Shown piece after piece: positions 34,062 through 42,477 of a stretch of 64,000 nucleotides of DNA. The notes beneath the pieces were generated by a model. That model saw only the letters and a program-made list of their open reading frames with translations. It made no database searches and was not told the origin of the DNA. The translations under genes and the position numbers were made by a program. The first letter of the stretch is position 1, and each line of letters begins with the position of its first letter. This DNA comes from an uncultured Pseudomonadota bacterium (lineage in GTDB: Bacteria > Pseudomonadota > Gammaproteobacteria > Steroidobacterales > Steroidobacteraceae), in the NCBI GenBank assembly GCA_903879335.1, contig CAIRLC010000007.1, forward strand, positions 221,080 to 285,079. Reading direction: 5' to 3'.

Positions 34062-35425
34062 AAGTCATCCTCATCGCTAACCGGATTCGGCGTGTAGCGT
34101 TTGCCGTGGCGGAACACCATGCGCACGTCCGCTAAATGATCAATGCTGCGTAAAACGTCACCGCGTATTGCGACGATATCAGCAAATTTCCCCGGGGCGA
34201 TGCTGCCAATGTCCGCATCTTGGCCCAGTGCAAACGCAGCGTCGAGAGTGGCCGCCCTTAGCGCTTCTGCCGTCGTATAGCCGGCCTGTGTCACCAAGAC
34301 CTCGACCTCCTGCCATGTTGCTCGAGAGGGAATATGCCCAGGCTCGCCCGCCATAGATCCCACGAGAAAGCGCGCTCCGGCGCTACGCGCCGAGCGTATG
34401 CGCGACCCGAGCACCGAAAATCGTAATGTGGGCGTGTCCAAGTCGATGGGGCGCCCGTTGAGGTCTGCCAATGACTGCTGAATGTCTTCTGCGACGATGT
34501 GAGGAAAGGGTGCCTTCCATCGTTGTTCATCTAGGGACGCCGAATTTTCGCGAAGCCACTCATGATTCGTGAGTACTGAAGCGCCCAGTGCCCAATACAC
34601 GGGTCGCCCTGCCGCAACGCGCGAGGCGATCGCTTGGATCGCATCCGCGGGTAGCGTTTCGTGGAAGTCGTTTCCTAAGCCAAGCAATCCAAAGGCGCCA
34701 GCACGGACAGCAGGCGCAATATCGGCATCCGTCCGAAGCCATGCGTACCAACGTAGACCTGCATCTTCGGCAGCAAAATGAAGCGTCGACAATTCGCCTG
34801 CACTGTAGTCAGCCACATCTTCAACCACGATCGCATCGGCGCCTTGGTTCGCCAGTTTTTCCACCGCTTGGCGTAGCTCAGTGGCGGAACGGGCAACCAC
34901 GATAGATTCTCGATCTCGAGACTGCCTGGCAATATGAGCGCCGCAGAGCGATAGGGTTGGGCCTGGAATTTTTCCGTCTGCGATGCGGCGGCGAAGTGAT
35001 TTTGAGCTTTCCAGCGCGACGCCGATATCCCTCGCCGTCGTGACACCAGCGGCTAATAAAGCGCGCGCGGAAACCGGCAGAACAACTTTATCGGTCAACG
35101 GCTGGTAGGCCTCAAGCCATCGCGCATGATGGCCGTGACCCAGCTGATCTAAATGCACGGCGACATCGATTAGACCGGGGATCACGGTCATTCCGACCGT
35201 CGACACCACCGCGGCATCGGCCGGTACCCGCAACTCACCTTGGCGCCCGGTTGCGATGATCCGGTCTTCTTGAATCAACACGACGCTGTGGTTAATCGGC
35301 CCAGTGCCCGTGCCGTCAATGAGCGTGCCGCCGACCAAGGCGGTCGTGGCCGCTTCAAGAGGGGCCGTTGCCACGAAGAGCGCCGCCAACACACAGAGAA
35401 GTCGGCTAGGAGTATGAATGTACAT
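34058..35425 (-). CDS. Exported amidohydrolase-like protein lacking metal ligands
   Basis: A 455-residue protein with a signal peptide (about 1-22, ending PLEAA) and an imidazolonepropionase-like amidohydrolase fold: TALVGGTLIDGTG at the N-terminus, PGLIDVAVHL near 85 and IGSIAPGKFADIVAIRGD near the end. The ligands that normally bind metal look lost. The first HxH reads AVH; the strand normally bearing VAVHAH reads RWYAWL; SIEHG reads GLLGLG; and the catalytic aspartate of LGTDAG is replaced in FLVGSMAGEPG. The ATG at 35425 starts the signal peptide; upstream frame is rejected. It probably binds, or has lost, a ligand; activity is doubtful. Coupled to the four-helix gene. Confidence 0.8.
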   Translation of the reverse strand: MYIHTPSRLLCVLAALFVATAPLEAATTALVGGTLIDGTGTGPINHSVVLIQEDRIIATGRQGELRVPADAAVVSTVGMTVIPGLIDVAVHLDQLGHGHHARWLEAYQPLTDKVVLPVSARALLAAGVTTARDIGVALESSKSLRRRIADGKIPGPTLSLCGAHIARQSRDRESIVVARSATELRQAVEKLANQGADAIVVEDVADYSAGELSTLHFAAEDAGLRWYAWLRTDADIAPAVRAGAFGLLGLGNDFHETLPADAIQAIASRVAAGRPVYWALGASVLTNHEWLRENSASLDEQRWKAPFPHIVAEDIQQSLADLNGRPIDLDTPTLRFSVLGSRIRSARSAGARFLVGSMAGEPGHIPSRATWQEVEVLVTQAGYTTAEALRAATLDAAFALGQDADIGSIAPGKFADIVAIRGDVLRSIDHLADVRMVFRHGKRYTPNPVSDEDDL

Positions 35426-35521
35426 AGGGAAAGACTTCAGGATGCGCAGCGCGGTATTCTGCCATGCACGGCGCTCTGGGTAACAAACGACGCCGGCATG
35501 ACCACTCAAATTGGGGGCTCT

Positions 35522-35920
35522 ATGGATCTGATCAATCTGGTACTGGCGCTAGCGCTCGCGCAATTCATCTACTTCGGTGTTATGGTCGGTCGCGCCCGCG
35601 GCAAATATGGCGTCGCCGCACCAGCGACGACCGGCAACGAGATTTTCGAACGTTATTTTCGTGTTCAGATGAATACGTTGGAGTTGTTAGTCGCTTTTGT
35701 TCCGGGCATTTATGCGTTCTCGCAGTACTATTCCCAGAATACTGCAGCGCTGTTTGGTGCCGTCTATCTGATCGGTCGTGGCATTTTCTTCGTGTCCTAT
35801 GTCAAGGATCCGAAGTCCCGCAGCCTAGGCTTTGGGCTGTCGATGATGCCTATATTGGTGTTTATTATCGGCACGCTTTACGGCGCCGCCAGCGCCTATT
35901 GGCGCGCGCACGGCGGCTGA
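35522..35920 (+). CDS. MAPEG family membrane protein
   Basis: A 132-residue protein with four helices. FGVMVGRARGKYGVAAPATTGNEIFERYFRVQMNTLELL (residues 17-55) is the MAPEG core, with the E-R-x-x-R-x-x-N-x-x-E pattern that in microsomal glutathione transferases touches glutathione. The ATG at 35522 follows a GGGGG ribosome site; an ATG at 35498 is the alternative. It is divergent from the amidohydrolase gene and convergent with the envC-like gene (1 base between stops). Substrate unknown. Confidence 0.88.
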   Translation: MDLINLVLALALAQFIYFGVMVGRARGKYGVAAPATTGNEIFERYFRVQMNTLELLVAFVPGIYAFSQYYSQNTAALFGAVYLIGRGIFFVSYVKDPKSRSLGFGLSMMPILVFIIGTLYGAASAYWRAHGG

Positions 35921-35921
35921 G

Positions 35922-37094
35922 TCACGGGGACGGCATGCCTTTGAGGAACGTGCGCGGGTCGACTGCCCGCGCCGATTCCCTAATCTCGAAGTAGAGTTGG
36001 GCTTTACCGACGTCCGAGTCGTTCAGGCTTTGTGCGATAAGGTCGCCGGGCTTTACTCGATCTCCAACCTTACGCAGCAATTGTCCGTTGTAGCCATATA
36101 GGCTCATCCAACCGCCGCCATGATCGAGCACTAATAGCAGCCCGAGTCCGGGTAACCAATCGGCATAGGCTACTCTGCCGAAATAGGGCGCACGAACTTC
36201 AGCTCCGCGGTGCGTGTCCAAGAGAACGCCGTTCCAACTCATGCCACCGACGCGTGTTTCACCGTACCGCGCCGCGATTGATCCGCGCGCCGGCCAGGGC
36301 AATTTTCCGCGCAATTCGCTAAATGCCCGCCGTCCTTGTCCTATTGCGCCGAAATCGTCGCCGCCAGACTCTGTAAGTGCGGCACGTAAGCGTTTCATTA
36401 GGTCTTCAAGGGCTGCGGCATTGCTCTTGAGTTCTTTGAGTTCAACGGATCGATTGGCGATCCGCGCTTGTAACTGGGCAAGGGCGCGCGCTCGCGTCTT
36501 GCGCGCGCTATCCAAGGCCACCGCCTCTTTACGACGTGCTTGCTCAAGTTCGGCCAGTTGGGCCGTCTCGGTGCTCACGGTGGCTTCGGTCTTGGCGAGG
36601 CGCTGACTCCTGGCTACAAGAGCATCGAAATCAGCCGTACGGGCGCGTTCAAGATAACCGTAATAGGCCAACAATCGACCCGTGCGTGCAGGATCGCCGT
36701 TATTCAATAAGGCCTTCAGTGCGTCGTCGCGGCCCGCAACATAGGTGGCTCGTAACTGCTGGGCCAAGGCGTCGCGAGCCGTTTCTGTTGCCGATCGGGC
36801 GAGCCCCTGTTCATTTCGCAGTTCGGCAAGCCGCGTCGAACTGCTGGCATGACGGCCACGGACCTCGTCGTAACGCTGTCGCGCAGAGGCCAGCGCTTGG
36901 TCTGCCTGGTGTAGGTCGGCGGCGACCGCGTCGCGCGCAGCGACATCGGACTGAACGGCTTCGGTGACTGCACGTATCCGCGACTGGACGCGGCTAAGCT
37001 GCGCTTCCGCCTCGCTGGCCGATTTGGTCGGCGTCGCCACAGCGCTAACTGCGAGCAACAGGGCTACGGTGAAAACGGGAATACGCACCCGCAT
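35922..37094 (-). CDS. envC: EnvC-type murein hydrolase activator (degenerate M23/LytM domain)
   Basis: A 390-residue exported protein: signal peptide (1-21), long coiled coil (about 25-250) and a C-terminal LytM domain (about 270-388). The peptidase metal ligands are altered: the HxGxD position reads GVLLDTHRGAEV, the first HxH position reads MSLYGYN, and the last reads LYFEIRE. This matches EnvC/NlpD proteins, which do not cut peptidoglycan but switch on AmiA/B amidases at the division septum. The ATG at 37094 begins the signal peptide. It is divergent from the rhodanese gene. Confidence 0.88.
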   Translation of the reverse strand: MRVRIPVFTVALLLAVSAVATPTKSASEAEAQLSRVQSRIRAVTEAVQSDVAARDAVAADLHQADQALASARQRYDEVRGRHASSSTRLAELRNEQGLARSATETARDALAQQLRATYVAGRDDALKALLNNGDPARTGRLLAYYGYLERARTADFDALVARSQRLAKTEATVSTETAQLAELEQARRKEAVALDSARKTRARALAQLQARIANRSVELKELKSNAAALEDLMKRLRAALTESGGDDFGAIGQGRRAFSELRGKLPWPARGSIAARYGETRVGGMSWNGVLLDTHRGAEVRAPYFGRVAYADWLPGLGLLLVLDHGGGWMSLYGYNGQLLRKVGDRVKPGDLIAQSLNDSDVGKAQLYFEIRESARAVDPRTFLKGMPSP

Positions 37095-37173
37095 AATGTA
37101 GCGGAGACCGGGCCGCTTCTCGACTGCTATAATCCCGTGTCGATTTGGATCACTTAATCGCAAGATATTGAAT

Positions 37174-37596
37174 ATGCAGCAAATTCTTCTCTACGCGAGC
37201 CAACACTGGATTCTCGTGCCGCTGACATTCGCGGCGGCGATCGTGGTCCTCGTGCAGGAAACGCGGGCTCGGACGGCCAATTTTGCCTCGATCAGCCCCA
37301 CCGAGGCGGTTCGCCTCATGAACAGCGGCGGCCTGTTAGTGGACATCCGCTCCAAAGAGCTCTTCGATGCGGGCCACATCCGTAACGCCCGGAACCTGCC
37401 CGGGGCGGCGATTGTCGATGGCGCGAAAGTGATTGAGCGCTTCAAGGATAAGCCCGTTATCGCCTATTGCGACACCGGGATGACGGCCGGCTCTGCTGCG
37501 CGCCACTTGGGACGATTGGGCTTTACTCAGGCGTACAACCTGCGGGGCGGCCTCGCCGCGTGGCGCCAAGAAAACCTCCCGGTTGATAAAAACTAA
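37174..37596 (+). CDS. Membrane-anchored rhodanese-like protein
   Basis: A 140-residue protein with one N-terminal helix (about 10-28) and a single rhodanese domain. The active-site loop is YCDTGMTAGSA with the sulfur-carrying cysteine near residue 105; GGLLVDIRSKELFDAGHI opens the domain. It transfers sulfane sulfur. A TTG two codons earlier is possible, but ATG is preferred. It leads the run rhodanese-grxC-secB-gpsA, a conserved gammaproteobacterial order. Confidence 0.9.
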   Translation: MQQILLYASQHWILVPLTFAAAIVVLVQETRARTANFASISPTEAVRLMNSGGLLVDIRSKELFDAGHIRNARNLPGAAIVDGAKVIERFKDKPVIAYCDTGMTAGSAARHLGRLGFTQAYNLRGGLAAWRQENLPVDKN

Positions 37597-37602
37597 GGGG
37601 TT

Positions 37603-37872
37603 ATGACTATGCCTGCAATCACGCTCTACACCACCGGCTGGTGCCCATACTGTGCGCGGGCCAAGGCGCTGCTTGATCGTAAAGGCGCGATCTACACCGA
37701 GATCGATATCGAAGCGGATGCCGCGAAGCGCGCTGAAATGATGGAGCGATCGGGCCGCCGAACCGTTCCTCAGATTTTTATTGGCGACCGTCATATCGGC
37801 GGTTGCGATGACTTGCATGCGCTGGATGCAGCAGGCGATCTCGACCCCTTGCTGCAAGTCAGCACGAACTGA
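37603..37872 (+). CDS. grxC: Glutaredoxin 3
   Basis: An 89-residue dithiol glutaredoxin with active site GWCPYCARAK (about residues 12-21), cis-proline TVPQIF and GGCDDLHALD for glutathione binding. It reduces protein and glutathione mixed disulfides. Two ATGs, 6 bases apart, can start it. It lies 6 bases after the rhodanese stop and 50 bases before secB. Confidence 0.95.
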   Translation: MTMPAITLYTTGWCPYCARAKALLDRKGAIYTEIDIEADAAKRAEMMERSGRRTVPQIFIGDRHIGGCDDLHALDAAGDLDPLLQVSTN

Positions 37873-37922
37873 CATTTAACACCCACTTTTCTAACCATCC
37901 TAAGCGAACCACAGGACTTCCC

Positions 37923-38417
37923 ATGTCTGACGAAATTTCGACCGAAGTCGCGCAGGCTGCCCCAGAGGCGCCGCAGAACGACCTGACTCTGCAGAACATC
38001 TACATTAAAGATGCGTCGTTTGAAGCGCCAAACGGTCCGAACCTCCAGGTCGCCGAATGGAACCCGCAGTTCGGTATGAACATGAATACTTCGGCAACCC
38101 TCGTCGCTGAAAACGCTCACGAAGTGGTGTTATCGGTCACACTCGAAGCAAAGGTGGGCGATAAGGTGGCCTACCTCGCTGAAGTGAAACAGGCCGGCCT
38201 GTTCATCATTCGTGGTTTCGAGGTTGAAGACTTGCGCCGAATTCTCGGTTCATTCTGCCCAAACACCTTGTTCCCGTATGTCCGTGCCTCGATCTCTGAT
38301 CTGGTTGCTAAGGGTGGTTTCCCTCCATTCTTATTGCCACCGGTCAATTTTGATCAGCTGTTTGCGCAGTCGATGGAAGCCGCAGCGCGTCAAGCGCAAC
38401 AGGGCACCGTTAACTGA
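37923..38417 (+). CDS. secB: Protein-export chaperone SecB
   Basis: A 164-residue tetrameric chaperone that holds preproteins unfolded for SecA. NIYIKDASFEAPNGP near residue 24, EVKQAGLFIIRGFE and LFPYVRASISDLVAKGGFPPFLLPPVNFDQLF (about 118-149) are the family signatures. Length is normal. It lies between grxC and gpsA as in many gammaproteobacteria. Confidence 0.97.
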   Translation: MSDEISTEVAQAAPEAPQNDLTLQNIYIKDASFEAPNGPNLQVAEWNPQFGMNMNTSATLVAENAHEVVLSVTLEAKVGDKVAYLAEVKQAGLFIIRGFEVEDLRRILGSFCPNTLFPYVRASISDLVAKGGFPPFLLPPVNFDQLFAQSMEAAARQAQQGTVN

Positions 38418-38425
38418 GCGCTGCC

Positions 38426-39451
38426 GTGAGCGGTGCAGACGGCGTTCGGTCGGACCAAGCACCGATCGCTGTCTTAGGCACCGGTTCCTGGGGTACGGCG
38501 CTCGCGATTCAGTTCGCGCGCGCTGGCCGCCCGACTCGCCTCTGGGGTCGGGATCGGAGCCATACCGAGGTGTTAGCTCGGGATCGAAAAAATCACCGCT
38601 ATTTGCCGGGCGCGCAATTTCCCGACAGCCTGCAGGTTGAAGATGGCTTGGATGGCGCCCTCGAGGGCGCCCTTGACGTGCTCATCGCTGTGCCCAGCCC
38701 CGCATTTCGCGAGGTGCTCAGCACCATTGCGCCCAGATTGAGGCAAGGACAGCGGATCGCTTGGGCGACCAAGGGTTTTGAGCAAGACTCTTTGCTGCTA
38801 CCACACCAGGTTGCTCGCCAAGCGTTGGGCGCCGAAGTGCCCATCGCAGTCCTATCCGGCCCGACCTTCGCTCGCGAGGTAGGCCTTGGGTTACCGACCG
38901 CGATGACTGTAGCGTCACCAGACCCGGTCTTTGCGCGAGCGTTAGTTCTTTCAATTTCGGGCTTAAATTTTCGCGGTTATACGTCCGAAGACATCGTCGG
39001 TGTCGAGGTCGGCGGCGCTGTAAAAAATGTGATCGCCATTGCGACGGGTATCGCCGATGGCATGGGATTCGGCGCGAATACGAGAACTGCGCTCATTACT
39101 CGAGGATTGGCCGAAATGACGCGCCTTGGGCTCGCGCTGGGTGGCCATGCGTCAACTTTCATGGGCCTTGCCGCGCTAGGCGATCTGGTGCTGACCTGCA
39201 CGGATGACCAATCGCGTAATCGGCGCTTCGGCCTCGGCCTGGCTGAAGGACTGTCTGCTCAAGCCGCGCTCGCGCGCATCGGGCAAGTTGTTGAGGGCTA
39301 CGACGCGGCGCGAGCCGTCCATGCCGTTGCCGAACAGCGTGGCGTGGATATGCCGATCGCAGAAGCCGTCTTTCAGGTTCTGCACGCCGGATTAATGCCG
39401 GTCGAGGCGGCGCGGGCATTAATGGACCGAGAGCTCCGACCAGAACACTGA
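38426..39451 (+). CDS. gpsA: Glycerol-3-phosphate dehydrogenase [NAD(P)+]
   Basis: A 341-residue cytosolic enzyme making sn-glycerol 3-phosphate for phospholipids. GTGSWGTALAIQFA (about 16-29) is the dinucleotide-binding loop, SGPTFAREVGLGLPTA and GGAVKNVIAIATGIADG contain the catalytic lysines, and GDLVLTCTDDQSRNRRFG is the substrate-site signature. The start is GTG, 8 bases after secB. The 12 N-terminal residues before the core are variable. Confidence 0.96.
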   Translation: MSGADGVRSDQAPIAVLGTGSWGTALAIQFARAGRPTRLWGRDRSHTEVLARDRKNHRYLPGAQFPDSLQVEDGLDGALEGALDVLIAVPSPAFREVLSTIAPRLRQGQRIAWATKGFEQDSLLLPHQVARQALGAEVPIAVLSGPTFAREVGLGLPTAMTVASPDPVFARALVLSISGLNFRGYTSEDIVGVEVGGAVKNVIAIATGIADGMGFGANTRTALITRGLAEMTRLGLALGGHASTFMGLAALGDLVLTCTDDQSRNRRFGLGLAEGLSAQAALARIGQVVEGYDAARAVHAVAEQRGVDMPIAEAVFQVLHAGLMPVEAARALMDRELRPEH

Positions 39452-39462
39452 AGGGGACGCGG

Positions 39463-39858
39463 TCAACGGTCTGAGTAAACCCGTCGACGAGCGACGCCAG
39501 CGACGACCTCGCCGAGCACGAGCACGACAATCAAGCCAACGGCCAGCAGCGGCGTGCCGACGGCGGGTAAGCCTGAACCACGCCAGAGCGTTTCATAGAC
39601 CATCACAGCCGCGGCCAGGCTCATGCCACCCATCCAGCAGCTACGCGGCCATAAGAACAGGGGCGAGCCCACGATCAACAGGATGAGGAATGTCAGCCGA
39701 AGGTGCTCTGGCAGATGCAGCACCGACGGCGGCGCCCACACAAATTGTATTGGTCCGCGGAAGATGGCCCAGATGATAGCCAAGCGCAGAACAGCCATGA
39801 GCCACGGCATCACCTGACGACGCCAGGGCGGCAGTCCATGTCCATCACGGGATAGCAT
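39463..39858 (-). CDS. Uncharacterised membrane protein downstream of trmL
   Basis: A 131-residue hydrophobic protein with about four helices (roughly 20-34, 54-70, 78-90 and 102-122) and a basic C-terminus (ARRRVYSDR). I do not recognise a family. The ATG at 39858 overlaps the trmL end by 14 bases; the frame extends further upstream, but that part only shadows trmL. It is convergent with gpsA, 11 bases away. Coding status rests on the helix pattern and tight packing. Confidence 0.6.
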   Translation of the reverse strand: MLSRDGHGLPPWRRQVMPWLMAVLRLAIIWAIFRGPIQFVWAPPSVLHLPEHLRLTFLILLIVGSPLFLWPRSCWMGGMSLAAAVMVYETLWRGSGLPAVGTPLLAVGLIVVLVLGEVVAGVARRRVYSDR

Positions 39859-40324
39859 CGGTGAGCTCCATGGCGAAGTGGTTCTGGCGCCAGGCCTCAA
39901 AGACCACGAGCGCCACTGAATTGGACAAATTAAGACTACGGTTTCCCGGCTGCATTGGGATGTGAACGACGGTCTCAGACGGAACACCATTGACCACCTC
40001 AGGCGGCAGCCCGGCGGTTTCACGCCCGAACAACAAGGCGTCGCCTGGCTCATAGGAGACATCGCTGTAGCGTGTTGCGCCTCCTGTCTCCACGAGCCAC
40101 AGCCGCCGTGGTTGGACGGCTGCAAGGCAAGCTGCCAGATTAGGGTGCTCATGGACTCGGGCCATTTGATGATAGTCGAGCCCAGCGCGCCGAACTTGGG
40201 CCGCATCGATGCGGAAACCAAGTGGGTGGACGAGGTGCAATTGGCAGCCCGTATTGGCCGTCAACCGGATGACATTGCCGGTATTGGGTGGGATTTCGGG
40301 TTCGAGAAGGATGATATGGAACAT
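39845..40324 (-). CDS. trmL: tRNA (cytidine/uridine(34)-2'-O)-methyltransferase TrmL
   Basis: A 159-residue SPOUT-fold enzyme that methylates the wobble ribose of tRNA-Leu. LLEPEIPPNTGNVIRLTANTG at residues 6-26 is the RNA-binding loop, and LFGRETAGLPPEVV (about 97) with IPMQPGNRSLNLSNSVALVVFEAWRQ (about 120) forms the knotted SAM site. The divergent pyrD starts 38 bases away. Confidence 0.95.
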   Translation of the reverse strand: MFHIILLEPEIPPNTGNVIRLTANTGCQLHLVHPLGFRIDAAQVRRAGLDYHQMARVHEHPNLAACLAAVQPRRLWLVETGGATRYSDVSYEPGDALLFGRETAGLPPEVVNGVPSETVVHIPMQPGNRSLNLSNSVALVVFEAWRQNHFAMELTDAIP

Positions 40325-40362
40325 GGATTCGAGTCAGTGATAAGCAAGGCTATAATCTACTC

Positions 40363-41328
40363 ATGAGTACGCCCCGTGAAGCCCCTGCAGCGTCCCTAGC
40401 CACCACATTCTGCGGTTTATCTTTCTCGTCACCGATCGTCCTCCTATCGGGGTGCGTTGGATTTGGGGAGGAATACACCCGGGTGGAAGGGTTCTCAAAC
40501 ACCGATTGCGGAGCCGTGGTTCTTAAAGGAACCACCGGCAAAGCGCGCCCCGGCAATCCGGCGCATCGGGTGTACGAGACACACTCGGGGATGTTGAACG
40601 CGATAGGTCTGCAGAATCCCGGCGTTGACTACGTCGTCGATCACATCCTCCCGACGCTCGATTTCACTGAGACGCGGTTCATCGCCAATGTCTCGGGAAG
40701 CACGATCGAAGAATATGTCGACGTGGTTCGCCGTTTCGATGATTCGGCGATTGACGCGATGGAAATCAACATTTCGTGTCCGAACGTCAAGGAAGGCGGG
40801 GTTCAGTTCGGGAATAGCCCTGACATGAGCGCGCGGGTGGTTGCCGCATGTCGGGCAGCAACGAAGAAGCCCCTGATTACTAAACTGTCTCCTAATCAGA
40901 CAGACATTAAAGAGAGCGCACGCGTCTGCATTGAGGCGGGAACTGACGCTTTGGCCGTGATCAACACCGTCATGGGCATGGCAATCGATATACGCACGCG
41001 TCGTCCAGTCATCGGGAATATTCAAGGCGGGCTTTCGGGTCCTGCCATCAAGCCGATTGCACTGCTCAAAGTGCATCAGGTTTATGACGTCGCCAAACAC
41101 CATCGAATTCCGATCATTGGTCAAGGCGGCATTGCGAATGGTACGGATGCGCTCGAATTCTTAGTGGCTGGCGCGAGTGCCGTGGGCTTAGGCACCGGCC
41201 TGTTTTATGACCCGCTCTTATGCCGCAAGATCAACATGGAGATCGCGGCATATCTTGCGACTCATGGATTCAAGCAAGTGTCTGAACTGACCGGAACACT
41301 GGACACCAGTCGCCCCGCAGGCCACTAA
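40363..41328 (+). CDS. pyrD: Dihydroorotate dehydrogenase, class 1B-like
   Basis: A 321-residue FMN enzyme that oxidises dihydroorotate to orotate in pyrimidine synthesis. NISCPNVKEGGVQFG (about residues 144-158) has the class 1 catalytic cysteine; class 2 enzymes use serine there. NAIGLQNPGVD, INTVMGMAIDI, GGLSGPAIKPIAL and GQGGIANGTDALEFLVAGASAVGLGT also fit the class 1B (PyrDB) pattern. Most gammaproteobacteria rely on membrane-bound class 2 PyrD. Class 1B enzymes normally work with PyrK to reduce NAD+, but no pyrK is seen nearby. A Pro-rich N-terminal extension is short. Confidence 0.9.
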   Translation: MSTPREAPAASLATTFCGLSFSSPIVLLSGCVGFGEEYTRVEGFSNTDCGAVVLKGTTGKARPGNPAHRVYETHSGMLNAIGLQNPGVDYVVDHILPTLDFTETRFIANVSGSTIEEYVDVVRRFDDSAIDAMEINISCPNVKEGGVQFGNSPDMSARVVAACRAATKKPLITKLSPNQTDIKESARVCIEAGTDALAVINTVMGMAIDIRTRRPVIGNIQGGLSGPAIKPIALLKVHQVYDVAKHHRIPIIGQGGIANGTDALEFLVAGASAVGLGTGLFYDPLLCRKINMEIAAYLATHGFKQVSELTGTLDTSRPAGH

Positions 41329-41345
41329 GCCGACCACTGAGCCTG

Positions 41346-42398
41346 TCAGCGAGGAACGGTAGAGGCGTAGACAATACCTGATTGCGCAAATTCCGCTGCC
41401 ACGGCAACCAAGACCTTCTGCTGAACATCCAAGTACTTGTTGTAGTCGGCACCGACTACGACAAACGCCAGCTCTAATTCGAAACCATTCACGCCGTTGG
41501 CGACGACGTGAGCGCGCTCAAAGATAGCGTCTCCACAAGTGGCGACGGCAGTGCGCAGCATTGACGGCGCAGTCTCCAACAACTCCGGGGCTGTGCTGTA
41601 AAGCACGCTGAAACGATGTACCGAGCGGCGCTGATCAATACGGCCGTAATTACGGATCCTAATTTTCACCAACTCAGCGTTGGCGATCACGATCTGCTCA
41701 CCAGACACACTGCGCAGCCGCGTGCTTTTGATCCCAATCGCTTCCACCGTGCCGGTGTAGCCGTTGTCGAGCGTCAGCGCGTCCCCAACTTCAAATGGTT
41801 TATCCAGCGCGATCGAAACGGAGGCGAGAAGGTCCCCTAATATCGACTGCACAGCCAGAGCCACCGCGATGCCGCTAATCCCGAGACCGGCAAGCAGCGC
41901 TTTAACTTGAATGCCGAGGTTATCAAGAGCCAACAGCAGTACAGTCGACCAAATCAATATGTTGGCGATGAACCGAACAATCGTGATTAAGGTTTGCGTG
42001 CTGCGATTGGCCGGATGCGCTGCGGAATCCTCTAAATATAGGCGCACGCTGACCGAGGCCCATATCCCGCACTGATAGGCGACCAGAATGATGATGATGC
42101 CGTTCGCGAAATGTTCAGCTCTCGTGGACAAATCGAGGTATTTCGAACCGACAGTCAGGGATGCGGCGAGCAGTGGCGCCAGCCGCGTGCGCCGCGCCAG
42201 CGTCAACGCGAAACGGACACCGTTTGGCAATTGCGCTCCCGCGAATTTCTTCGTGCGCTGTTCAATTTGACGTCGGATCAGTAGCAGCATGCAGAACGTA
42301 AACAGCCCACATACCAGCGCCATAATCCAATCATTTAAGGCTGTACCGAATACGGTCACATCTGGAGTGAAGCCAATGGAACTGAAGAGATTTTGCAT
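41346..42398 (-). CDS. MscS-family mechanosensitive ion channel
   Basis: A 350-residue membrane protein with about four or five helices and a cytosolic MscS domain. The pore helix region reads ALLAGLGISGIAVALAVQSILGDLLASVSIALDKPFEVGD (about 170-209), with the Gly/Ala packing typical of the gate. YTGTVEAIGIKSTRLRS is the beta domain start. These channels release solutes on osmotic downshock. It is convergent with pyrD and upstream of ntrC by 80 bases, with no shared direction of function evident. Confidence 0.92.
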   Translation of the reverse strand: MQNLFSSIGFTPDVTVFGTALNDWIMALVCGLFTFCMLLLIRRQIEQRTKKFAGAQLPNGVRFALTLARRTRLAPLLAASLTVGSKYLDLSTRAEHFANGIIIILVAYQCGIWASVSVRLYLEDSAAHPANRSTQTLITIVRFIANILIWSTVLLLALDNLGIQVKALLAGLGISGIAVALAVQSILGDLLASVSIALDKPFEVGDALTLDNGYTGTVEAIGIKSTRLRSVSGEQIVIANAELVKIRIRNYGRIDQRRSVHRFSVLYSTAPELLETAPSMLRTAVATCGDAIFERAHVVANGVNGFELELAFVVVGADYNKYLDVQQKVLVAVAAEFAQSGIVYASTVPR

Positions 42399-42477
42399 AA
42401 GCGCTATCGATCCCGTTGATCTAGACCCAGACTAAGCGCTTACTCGGTCGTATGCTAGTCGGCTCCATCCGAATGCC

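Noticed and set aside
34862..34885. tRNA-like D-loop motif (GTAGCTCAGTGG) on the plus strand
   Set aside because: It lies inside the amidohydrolase gene in coding register on the other strand; no T-arm or acceptor stem pairs with it at the right distances.
35922..37094. Altered M23 peptidase residues as a sign of a broken gene
   Set aside because: Loss of the metal ligands is the normal state of EnvC-type amidase activators, and the frame is intact.
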